A DNA stretch of 64,000 nt from Gammaproteobacteria bacterium (GTDB taxonomy: Bacteria; Pseudomonadota; Gammaproteobacteria; Steroidobacterales; Rariloculaceae), in contig JAJEFE010000090.1 of assembly GCA_022820625.1 (NCBI GenBank), positions 1-64,000 of the forward strand. Direction: 5' to 3'. Below are positions 10,817 through 19,661 of the stretch, piece after piece (the stretch's first letter is position 1; each line of letters opens with the position of its first letter). Position numbers and translations under genes: made by a program. Under the pieces are notes generated by a model, which was not told where the DNA came from, searched no databases, and saw only the letters and a program-made list of their open reading frames with translations.

Positions 10817-10901
10817 TGCACACGGAAGTCCCTGGTTCCGTTCTGAGGGCATCGACCAGGCGCAGCGTCATTACTCCGGCTTGATTGGGTTGGGTGCAGA
10901 A

Positions 10902-13900
10902 ATGGCAACTTTAGTGAAAGCCGCATTCGCGGCCGTGCTGCTGCTCGGCGGTTCGGGCATCTGCCTAGCACAGGATGCGGCGGCGGAGGCGCATCCCCTG
11001 TTAGCGGCCTACGAGCGGGCGGCGGCGGTGCAGGCGCACAGCGAAGACCGGTGGGTTCTGAACCAAGCCCTGTACCCGCACTGGATCGACGATGCGACCT
11101 TCTGGTACGTGCGTGAAACAGCCGAGGGCAGCGAGTACGTTCTGGTGGACGCCGGAGCCGGAGAGAAGCGGGCCGCCTTCGACCATCAGGCGCTCGCCCG
11201 GTCCCTGGCTGAAGCCACCGGGACCGAGCTGGACGCTGCCACATTGCCGATCGTCAACGTCGAGATCGATCGGTCCGGCCTGACCTTCACGGCTTCCGGC
11301 CGCTTCTGGCAGTTTGAGCAGGATAAGCTCGAAGAACTGCAAGCCAACCCCAACGATCCAACTTTGCTCGTATCGCCCGACGGCACCCGGGCCGTCTATT
11401 CGAAAGATCACAACCTCTGGTTGAGGAAACTCGATTCGGGCGAGGAGAAGCCGCTCACCAACGACGGCGAACGCTACTACGCCTATGCCGCCAATCCCGA
11501 TGCCACCGGACGGCCGGCAATCCGGCCCGAGGCCGTCTGGTCGCCGGACTCCCGCTACCTGTTCACCGCGCAGACTGACGACCGGCAGGTGCGCTCGCTG
11601 CCGGTGATCGACTTCGCGCCGGCCGACGGCAGCATACGGCCAAGGGTTATCGACTACCGCCAGGCGCTGCCCGGGGACGAGCACATCACCCGGTTCCGCA
11701 TGACCGTCATCCACACGGAAACCGGGAAGCAGACGCCCATTCACTACCCCGACCTGGCGGCGGCGCGCATGAACGACACCCCCTTCGGCGGCAACCGGGC
11801 CTGGTGGTCGGCGGACTCGAAGGCGGTCTTCTTCGTGGACATCCTGCGCGGCGAACGGGAGGCCCGCGTGGTGCGGGCGGCGCGCGATACGGGACAGGCC
11901 CAGGTGGTGTTTCGCGAGACCACGGACACCTACCTGGAGCTCGGCTCCAACGTGTACATGCCGACCTTCGTCGTTCCCCTGCCCGAACGCGACGAGTTCG
12001 TCTGGTACTCGGAAAAGTCGGGTTGGGGACACCTGTACCTGCACGACGCCGCAACCGGCGAAGAGAAGCGGGCGCTGACCAGCGGCGAGTGGCTGGTGCG
12101 GGACGTGCTCGGCGTGGACCGGGACCGGCGGGATCTCTTCATAACGATCGGCGGGCGCCGGCCCGATGCCAACCCCTATTTTCGCGAGGTCGCCCGCGTC
12201 AACCTGGACACGGCCCGGCTGACCCTCTTGAGTTCCGGCGACGACGACCGCCTGGCGCTCTCCCCGGGCGACTTTTCGCTGCTGCTGCTCACCGTCTTCG
12301 GCCAGGATCCCGGCGCGGTTTCCGGGCTGTCTCCGGACGCCGCCTTTTACGTGGAGACCCGCCAGCGTCCGGACCGGCCCAACGTCACCGCGCTCATGTC
12401 GGCGGACGGCGACGAACTCCTGCTCGTCGAGGAGGGCGCGCCGCATGCCCTGCCGGTCGGGCAGCGCTGGCCCGAACCCTTCACCGTCACCGCCGCCGAC
12501 GGCGAAACGGAGATTCGCGGCCTGATGCTGAAGCCACAGGACTTCGATGCCGGCAGGTCCTACCCGGTGATCGACTACATCTATGGCGGTCCGCAGGTCA
12601 GCAACGTTCCCAAGGCGGGCTTCGGCTCCCTCTCCTCCCTGAGCCTCGATTCCGCCGCATCCCTGGCGGAGTTGGGGTTCGTCACGGTCATCCTGGACGG
12701 GCGCGGCACCACGGAACGCTCGCGCGCATTCCACGAATCCTCCTACGGTCGGCTGCAGACGGCGAGCAACCTGGAGGACCACATCGCCGGCATCAGGCAG
12801 CTCGCCGAGCGGTTCCCGTACCTGGACATCGAGCGGGTCGGCATCACCGGCATCTCCGGGGGCGGGTACATGGCGGCTCGGGGCATGCTGAAGTACCCCG
12901 AGTTCTTCAAGGTGGGCGTGTCCATCGCCGGCAACCACGACCAGCGGCTCTTCTGGCACAGCTGGGGCGAGCGCTACCAAGGGCTGCCCGCGGGCGACAA
13001 CTATCTGGAGCAGGCGAACCTCACGCACGCCAAAAACCTCGACGGCAAACTGCTGTTCATCCACGGCCTGCTCGACTACGGCGTGCATCCGGGCGGCCTG
13101 TTCCAACTCACCCAGGCATTGATGGACGCCAACAAGGTGTTCGACCTGGTGCTGATGCCCCAGGCGGGCCACGCCCTGCCGGGCTACGGCATGGTGCGCA
13201 TGTGGGATTACTTCGTGCGCCATCTCGCCGGAAAGGAACCGCCGCCGGGCTTCATCGCCAAGTCGTCCTCCGACTACGTGGCGGAACGGGCCAAAGCGTT
13301 TCAGATCGCTGCCATGGCCCAGCCCGAAAGGCCGCCGGAGGAGGGTTCGTCCAAGGGCAAGTGGGGCGCCCCGGTAGCGGTCACGCTGGAAACGGATGTC
13401 GGCAGCATCGAACTGGCCGTGTACCCCGAGGCCGCGCCGGAATCGGCCGGCAGTTTCCTCGACCACCTCGACCAGGGGCTCTTCGACGGCGGAGCCTTCT
13501 ATCGGGTGGTGCGCCGAAACAACGACAACGGCGCGCCGGTCATCGAAGTAATCCAAGGCGGCCTTACCAACCCCGCCAAGGCCTTGCCCCCGGTTCCCCA
13601 CGAGACCACGGAAGAAACCGGAATCCGGCACCTCGACGGCACGGTGTCCCTTGGCAGGACCCAGCCGGGCAGCGCCAGCGGCGGTGCCTTCTTCATCACC
13701 ATCGGCAACCAGCCCAGCTTGGATTTCGGCGGCGCGCGCAACGGGGACGGCATGGGATTCGCCGCCTTCGGCCGCGTAACGCTTGGCATGGATAAGGTAC
13801 ACGCAATCCACCAGATGGAGTCCACGGCGCCCACGGACTCAGCCTACCTGCGGGGTCAGTTGCTGAACGAGCCGGTGACCATCCACAAAGCCTATCGCCA

Positions 13901-13907
13901 GCCCTGA
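10902..13907 (+). CDS. S9 DPP-IV-like peptidase with C-terminal cyclophilin-type peptidyl-prolyl isomerase domain
   Basis: Signal peptide; DPP-IV-like propeller (QTDDRQVRSLPVIDFAP); VGITGISGGGYMAARG; HGLLDYGVHPGG; AGHAL; then cyclophilin pattern GSIELAVYPEAAPESAGSFLDHL...FYRVV...VIQGG...GGAFFITIG...FGRVTLGMDKVHAI in one uninterrupted frame. Confidence 0.93.
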   Translation: MATLVKAAFAAVLLLGGSGICLAQDAAAEAHPLLAAYERAAAVQAHSEDRWVLNQALYPHWIDDATFWYVRETAEGSEYVLVDAGAGEKRAAFDHQALARSLAEATGTELDAATLPIVNVEIDRSGLTFTASGRFWQFEQDKLEELQANPNDPTLLVSPDGTRAVYSKDHNLWLRKLDSGEEKPLTNDGERYYAYAANPDATGRPAIRPEAVWSPDSRYLFTAQTDDRQVRSLPVIDFAPADGSIRPRVIDYRQALPGDEHITRFRMTVIHTETGKQTPIHYPDLAAARMNDTPFGGNRAWWSADSKAVFFVDILRGEREARVVRAARDTGQAQVVFRETTDTYLELGSNVYMPTFVVPLPERDEFVWYSEKSGWGHLYLHDAATGEEKRALTSGEWLVRDVLGVDRDRRDLFITIGGRRPDANPYFREVARVNLDTARLTLLSSGDDDRLALSPGDFSLLLLTVFGQDPGAVSGLSPDAAFYVETRQRPDRPNVTALMSADGDELLLVEEGAPHALPVGQRWPEPFTVTAADGETEIRGLMLKPQDFDAGRSYPVIDYIYGGPQVSNVPKAGFGSLSSLSLDSAASLAELGFVTVILDGRGTTERSRAFHESSYGRLQTASNLEDHIAGIRQLAERFPYLDIERVGITGISGGGYMAARGMLKYPEFFKVGVSIAGNHDQRLFWHSWGERYQGLPAGDNYLEQANLTHAKNLDGKLLFIHGLLDYGVHPGGLFQLTQALMDANKVFDLVLMPQAGHALPGYGMVRMWDYFVRHLAGKEPPPGFIAKSSSDYVAERAKAFQIAAMAQPERPPEEGSSKGKWGAPVAVTLETDVGSIELAVYPEAAPESAGSFLDHLDQGLFDGGAFYRVVRRNNDNGAPVIEVIQGGLTNPAKALPPVPHETTEETGIRHLDGTVSLGRTQPGSASGGAFFITIGNQPSLDFGGARNGDGMGFAAFGRVTLGMDKVHAIHQMESTAPTDSAYLRGQLLNEPVTIHKAYRQP

Positions 13908-14086
13908 TTCGCGTGGGGCGTTCACGAACCGGTTGCTTGAACCTTTGGCTGACATGCCGGCGTTCGTTCATCAAGGCCGACCGCGGTGGGACCGCAGTGG
14001 ATTGCGGAATTGTCTCTTGAACAGATGCCCCGGTGATGCGGATTGGTATAGGCTGATGCGGCGAATCCTTAAGGAGGGCGATCCCA

Positions 14087-16546
14087 TTGACTGAAGCCAC
14101 AGGCTACCTGGCGCATTTGGGCAAGCGCGCCGTTTTCGGCGCACTGCTGCTGGCCGCAACGGCATTCGCCGCGGCCCAGTCGCCCATCGTGAAGCCGGGG
14201 GCGCCCGGCGAGCCGGCGCAGGAACTCACTGCCGAAGAGGCGATTGGGATTGCCGTTTCGGGCCACTCGCCGGACGACATCCGGTTCATGCGGGACATGA
14301 TTCCCCACCATCAACAGGCCGTGGAGATGGCGGAACTGGTGGCCGATCGCACCAACCGGCCGGAACTGGCCGACGCGGCCGGGCGCATCGAGCTCTCCCA
14401 GCGGGACGAGATCGAGTTCATGGAAACCTGGCTTAAGGACCGCGGCGAGCCGGCGCCGGACCCGGCGGACCACGCCGCCATGCACACCGACCAGCGCATG
14501 GCCGGCATGGCGACACCTGAGCAGATGGCCGACCTCGCCGCCGCCTCGGGAACCGATTTCGACCGGCTGTTCCTTAAGTTGATGATCACGCACCACGAAG
14601 GCGCGGTGACCATGGTCGAGGAACTGCTCGAACAGCCGGGCTCGGCTTACGATCCGGTGCTGTTCGAGTTCACGACCGACATCACCAACGACCAGTCCGC
14701 CGAAATCGAGCGGATGCACGCCTTGCTCATCACGCTGTCGGACGACCCCCGCGCCGGCCTTCAGCCCGGGTTCGAAGACGCGGGGCAGGCCATGCTGAAC
14801 CTGGAACTGGTGGCGTCGTTGCCCAGGCCGCCCGGCTTTTTCGACCCGGAGAATCCCGCCGACCTGCCGCCCGAGCCCCCACCGGACGATGACGCCGGCG
14901 AGGCAGCCGGAGAAGTTGCCGACGACCCTGAGGACGACGCCGGGGACGATGCCGAGGACGCTGCGGATTGGGAGCGCCGGCCACTGTTGAGCTTCGCCAA
15001 CACGGACATGGCCTTCCGGGACGATGTCATGTTTGCCGGCAGCTACCACGGGTTCAACGTCTATCGGCTGGATGAGGCCGGTTCGCTGGAGCAGCTAAGT
15101 TCGGTCGTGTGTCCTGGCGGGCAGGGCGACGTGTCGGTGGTGGGGAACCTGCTCATCCTGTCGGTGGAGGAGACCCGGGGCCGGCTCGACTGCGGGCTTG
15201 AGGGCATATCCGAGGACGTGAGTGAGGACCGCTTCCGCGGCATTCGCATTTTCGACATCGGCGACCTGGCCCGGCCGGTGCAGGTGGGCGCCGTGCAGAC
15301 CTGCCGCGGCTCGCACACCCACTCGGTGGTCTCGGCCGATGACGAGCGGATTGTCGTTTACAACTCCGGCACCTCCCGGATCCGCGAGGAAGAGGAACTC
15401 CCGGGCTGCATCGACGAGTTGCCCGGCGACAACCGCACCGCGCTCTTCCGCATCGATGTCATCGAGATTCCCGTCAACGACCCGGCGAACGCCCGGGTCG
15501 TGCATAGCCCGGCCGTATTCGCCGACCCCGACGGCGATACCCTTGCCGGCCTGTGGCGCGGCGGCGACCATGGCGACGACACCCAGGAAAGCACTGCCAC
15601 CGACCAGTGCCACGACATCACTGTGTTCCCTGAGCGCGCCATCGCCGCCGGCGCCTGTGCGGGCAACGGCATCCTGTTCGATATCTCCGACCCCCTGAAC
15701 CCCAAGCGCATCGATGCGGTGGTCGACAAGGGATTCGCCTACTGGCATTCCGCGACCTTCAACAACGACGGCACCAAGGTGCTGTTCACGGACGAGTGGG
15801 GCGGCGGAATGATGCCACGCTGCCGCGCCTTCGACCCCCTCAACTGGGGCGCCGACGCCATATACGACATCGTCGACGGCAAGCTTGAGTTCAGGAGCTA
15901 CTTCAAGATGCCGGCACCGCAGAACGAGCAGGAAAACTGCGTGGCGCACAACGGCTCGGTCGTGCCGGTCCCCGGCCGCGACCTCTTCGTTCAGGCCTGG
16001 TATCAGGGTGGCATTACCGTGATCGATTTCACCGACTCGGCCAACCCGGTGGAGATCGCCTACTTCGATCGCGGCCCCATCGACGAGGAGCACCTGACCC
16101 TGGGCGGCTACTGGTCCGCCTACTGGTACGACGGCAGGATTTACGGCACCGAGATCATACGCGGGCTGGATGTGCTGACGCTGCTGCCGAGCGAGCATCT
16201 GTCCGACAACGAGATTGCCGCGGCCAACCTCGCAAACCAGGGGGCGGCCTTCAATCCGCAGCGGCAGATGCGCTTCAATTGGCCGGCGGAACCCGCGGTT
16301 GCCAGGGCCTATCTGGATCAACTGGCGCGCGCCGATGCACTGCGGAGTTCGCTTGCGGCTGACCTTGATGCCGCGCTGGACCGGTCGGCCGCGGCGCTTG
16401 AGCACGGAGCCCGGGACGCAAGGCTGGCGAGGCGGCTTGAAAGGCTGGCTTCCCGGGCGAATCGGGGTGCCGGCGAGGGCGCCACAAGGACGCGGCGAGC
16501 CGGGCTGGCGGAGGCATTGGCCGGGATTGCGGCTCGGTTGCGCTGA
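14087..16546 (+). CDS. DUF305 domain plus LVIVD-type beta-propeller fusion protein, exported
   Basis: TTG start preceded by aaggagg; FMRDMIPHHQQAVEMAELV and FLKLMITHHEGAVTMVEELL (DUF305); later LVIVD-like repeats (GIRIFDIGDLARPVQVGAV, GITVIDFTDSANPVEIAYFD). Confidence 0.82.
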   Translation: MTEATGYLAHLGKRAVFGALLLAATAFAAAQSPIVKPGAPGEPAQELTAEEAIGIAVSGHSPDDIRFMRDMIPHHQQAVEMAELVADRTNRPELADAAGRIELSQRDEIEFMETWLKDRGEPAPDPADHAAMHTDQRMAGMATPEQMADLAAASGTDFDRLFLKLMITHHEGAVTMVEELLEQPGSAYDPVLFEFTTDITNDQSAEIERMHALLITLSDDPRAGLQPGFEDAGQAMLNLELVASLPRPPGFFDPENPADLPPEPPPDDDAGEAAGEVADDPEDDAGDDAEDAADWERRPLLSFANTDMAFRDDVMFAGSYHGFNVYRLDEAGSLEQLSSVVCPGGQGDVSVVGNLLILSVEETRGRLDCGLEGISEDVSEDRFRGIRIFDIGDLARPVQVGAVQTCRGSHTHSVVSADDERIVVYNSGTSRIREEEELPGCIDELPGDNRTALFRIDVIEIPVNDPANARVVHSPAVFADPDGDTLAGLWRGGDHGDDTQESTATDQCHDITVFPERAIAAGACAGNGILFDISDPLNPKRIDAVVDKGFAYWHSATFNNDGTKVLFTDEWGGGMMPRCRAFDPLNWGADAIYDIVDGKLEFRSYFKMPAPQNEQENCVAHNGSVVPVPGRDLFVQAWYQGGITVIDFTDSANPVEIAYFDRGPIDEEHLTLGGYWSAYWYDGRIYGTEIIRGLDVLTLLPSEHLSDNEIAAANLANQGAAFNPQRQMRFNWPAEPAVARAYLDQLARADALRSSLAADLDAALDRSAAALEHGARDARLARRLERLASRANRGAGEGATRTRRAGLAEALAGIAARLR

Positions 16547-16676
16547 AGAACGCGTTCCGCGCCCTCGATTTGACGTTCGGAATCATGGAGTCAAATGGGT
16601 GGAATTGGATGGACAATTGGAGGGGTTTGTGCCACGCTGGTATTGGATGGAATTGGAGGCATAAGTGGAGGCATAA

Positions 16677-17732
16677 ATGGAGGACATCCGCACCCATGCG
16701 TTGATCATTAAGCCAGCGACCCTGAAGCTCATCGCGGAAATCGATGAATTCAAGGGCGCGTGGTCAGCGATTGGCCGGATTTCCCCGGACCGCCTGACGG
16801 CTCTCCGGCATGTCGCGACCATCGAAAGCATCGGCTCCTCCACCCGGATCGAGGGGGCAAAACTGTCCGACAGGGAGGTCGAACGCCTGCTGGCGGGGCT
16901 TGCGATCAAGCAGTTCGCTTCGCGGGACGAGGAGGAGGTCGCCGGTTATGCCGCGGTCATGGAAACGGTCTTTTCCAGCTTCAGGGAAATCGACCTGACC
17001 GAGAACCACATCAAGCAGTTGCATGGCCAGCTCCTTGCGTACTCCTCAAAGGACGAGCGGCACCGGGGTCATTACAAGACCCATCCAAACCATGTTGAGG
17101 CCTTTGACAGTGAAGGCCGGAGTCTTGGCGTTGTCTTCGAAACCGCCACCCCTTTTGATACGCCCCGCCGGATGGAAACGCTGGTGGCGTGGGCGAATGC
17201 CGCGCTCGAGGACGGCGAGCTCCACCCGTTGATCGTGGTCGCCATCTTCGTGGTGGCATTCCTGGCGATCCACCCGTTTCAGGATGGGAACGGGCGGCTT
17301 TCCCGTGTACTGACGACGGTCCTGCTTCTTCGCAGCGGATACGATTATGTGCCGTACAGCTCGCTGGAAAGCGTGATAGAACGCAGCAAGGATGCCTACT
17401 ACCGTGCGCTTCGGAACACCCAGGTCACAATCGGCGATAAAGATCCTGACTGGCAGCCCTGGCTGGAGTTTTTCCTGCGGGCACTGCAACACCAGAAGGC
17501 AAGGCTGGAGAACAAGGTCGAGCGTGAGCGCCTGGTGCTGGGCGATCTGCCGGAGCTCTCGGTCCAACTCCTGGAACTGGTGCGTGAGCACGGGCGCATT
17601 ACCGTCGCAGAGGCTGTGAAGCTGACTGGCGCAAACCGCAACACGATTAAGGACCACTTGAGCGCCCTCACCAATGCCCGGCACCTTGCGCGTCAAGGCA
17701 AAGGACGTGGAACCTGGTACAGCCTCGCTTAG
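16677..17732 (+). CDS. Fic family protein with N-terminal inhibitory motif and C-terminal winged-helix-like region
   Basis: HPFQDGNGRLSR (Fic motif), STRIEG inhibitory-helix motif upstream, C-terminal ITVAEAVKLTGANRNTIKDHLSAL. Confidence 0.93.
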   Translation: MEDIRTHALIIKPATLKLIAEIDEFKGAWSAIGRISPDRLTALRHVATIESIGSSTRIEGAKLSDREVERLLAGLAIKQFASRDEEEVAGYAAVMETVFSSFREIDLTENHIKQLHGQLLAYSSKDERHRGHYKTHPNHVEAFDSEGRSLGVVFETATPFDTPRRMETLVAWANAALEDGELHPLIVVAIFVVAFLAIHPFQDGNGRLSRVLTTVLLLRSGYDYVPYSSLESVIERSKDAYYRALRNTQVTIGDKDPDWQPWLEFFLRALQHQKARLENKVERERLVLGDLPELSVQLLELVREHGRITVAEAVKLTGANRNTIKDHLSALTNARHLARQGKGRGTWYSLA

Positions 17733-17796
17733 GTAAAGCGGTTATCAGGCTGGGATTTTGATGGTTGCGAAGAGCCGCAACGCCACGCGCTGGGAG

Positions 17797-19329
17797 TCAG
17801 ACCTTCAAGGCGGCCCGGAACCGCGTGTGCGCACATCGCCGGACGGGGTCGCCGCCGACTTCGTGGAACGACAGGAGCGCCATGCGTCCCCACACACCGG
17901 AAAAGTAGTCCTTGGGCAACCCCGCCGGGGCGAACAGGTTGTCGTGAATCGCCGAGTAGGCGACCGTGGGTGACTGGTCGCTGGTCGGGCCGGCGTAGAG
18001 ACTGAGCACCCGTTCCTGCTCCTCGCTCGATGGCAGGAAGCGCAAGGTCACGTCCAGTTCGCCGCCGCCCTTGCCGGGGCGCACTTCCAGCCGTGACTCG
18101 AAAGCCTCGTAGTCGCCGGCGTAGTGGTTCATGGGCAGGGTGGTCGGCGCTTCGTTGAAAGGCGGCTCGACGGTCAGTCCGACGTGCTCCCGCAGGACCG
18201 TCGTGACCAGCCGATCGTGCGTGGGGCTCGAACCCGGCCCCGTGCCGAAACTCGCAATTACCAGGTCGTGCTCCGGAAACACCGTGAGGCCCGCAGTGCC
18301 GCCCGGCGATCCGCCGCCGTGCCACCATCCGGTGGTGCCGCCGATGGGCGGCAGGAACCAGCCGAGACCCACCGGGGGTGCGTTGGGGGTCCTCAGGTCG
18401 AAGGTCGGGGTGCGCATCATGCGAGTGAGTTCGGCGGAAAGCACGCGCTTCCCGTTGGGCGCCACGCCGTCGGCTAGGTGCGCGCGCGCGAATGCGATCA
18501 GGTCGCCTACGGTGACGATGGGCGTTGCGCCGGCCGGAGCCGCCGACACCGGCAGCATGAACAGGCCGGCCGCTTCCATTTCGCCCCCGGGGCCCGGATA
18601 GGCACCGAGCGCGGTGCGGTGCAGGATCGCCTGGGTGGCGGAGGTGACGGACCGTTCCATGCCGATGGGCGCGAAGATCTCCTCCTCCAGCGTCCGGTTG
18701 AAGCTCTTGCCGGAAAGGTTCTCGATGATCCGCCCGGCGATGGTGAAGCCTGGGTTCGTGTAGTGCAGCAGTTCGCCCGGTGCGAACAGGGTGCCTGTTC
18801 CAGAAAGCGCATCGATGTACGACTGCACCGCATGGGGGCCGAACTCACGGGCGGGCATTAGCGTGTCCGCATCGATGCCGTTTGTGTGATTGACAAGCTG
18901 GCGCACCCGGATGCGCTCCGCGGCCCCCTTCTCGCCAAGGCGAAAGTCCGGAAGGTAGCGGGTAATGGGCGCATCGAGGTCGATCCGGCCGGCTTCCACG
19001 TATTTCAGCAGCAGCGTCGTGGTCAGCACCTTGGTGATGGACCCGAGCAGCCAGGCCGTATCCGTGGTCATGGGATCGCCCGTGTTGAGGTTGCGCACGC
19101 CGTGCGCGAACATCCACTCGGACCCGTCCTGGTAGATGCCCGCCACGTAACCCGGCGACCCAAGTTCGCCGGCAAGCCGGGGAATCAGGTCGGCAAGCAG
19201 CTCGCCGATGCCCGCCAGCGACGAGCCTCCCGCTTGCTGAGCGCCCGCCGCAGCGGGCCGGCCCGTCAAGGCGATGGCAGGTGTTGCGGCCAGCGTGGCC
19301 GCACCGGCAACGAATTGTCGACGTCGCAT
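17797..19329 (-). CDS. Beta-lactamase-like serine hydrolase, Tat-type signal
   Basis: MRRRQFVAGAATLAATPAIA signal; SITKVLTT (SxxK); HYTNPGF (YxN); WWHGGGSPG. Confidence 0.88.
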   Translation of the reverse strand: MRRRQFVAGAATLAATPAIALTGRPAAAGAQQAGGSSLAGIGELLADLIPRLAGELGSPGYVAGIYQDGSEWMFAHGVRNLNTGDPMTTDTAWLLGSITKVLTTTLLLKYVEAGRIDLDAPITRYLPDFRLGEKGAAERIRVRQLVNHTNGIDADTLMPAREFGPHAVQSYIDALSGTGTLFAPGELLHYTNPGFTIAGRIIENLSGKSFNRTLEEEIFAPIGMERSVTSATQAILHRTALGAYPGPGGEMEAAGLFMLPVSAAPAGATPIVTVGDLIAFARAHLADGVAPNGKRVLSAELTRMMRTPTFDLRTPNAPPVGLGWFLPPIGGTTGWWHGGGSPGGTAGLTVFPEHDLVIASFGTGPGSSPTHDRLVTTVLREHVGLTVEPPFNEAPTTLPMNHYAGDYEAFESRLEVRPGKGGGELDVTLRFLPSSEEQERVLSLYAGPTSDQSPTVAYSAIHDNLFAPAGLPKDYFSGVWGRMALLSFHEVGGDPVRRCAHTRFRAALKV

Positions 19330-19421
19330 GCGGAGTCTCCTTGGTTTGCTCGTTCACACAAGACGCAGACAGCCGCCCTTGACCTGAACGCACGTCGTTT
19401 CAGTGCGGGCGAAAAAGCGCA

Positions 19422-19661
19422 CTAGTGCATCTTCAATCTGATATTGACGCATCAGTGGCAGCACGCCGTCCGAAGGTGCGTGACCTGCCATATGCTGATC
19501 CACGAGGCCAAATCGAGGGCAGGATGCCCTCGATTGGCGCGAAGCGCCCTTCCTGCACGTCTGTGCGCCGGAACCCGCTAGGGTGGGAACTCGCCTGCCA
19601 CAAAGCGGATTGGCGCTTGCAGACGCGCCGATCCGACATTATCAGGTTGAAGGTGTACTAG
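19422..19661. repeat. MITE-like element, family 1 copy 1
   Basis: Terminal inverted repeats ctagtgcatcttcaatctgatatt / aaT-like complement of ...cattatcaggttgaaggtgtactag; internal hairpin tcgagggcaggatgccctcga; matches 29295-29626. Confidence 0.75.

Noticed and set aside
11001-13811. 936-aa minus-strand ORF
   Set aside because: Antisense to the S9-cyclophilin gene; lacks recognisable motifs. Long shadow ORFs are expected in GC-rich coding DNA.
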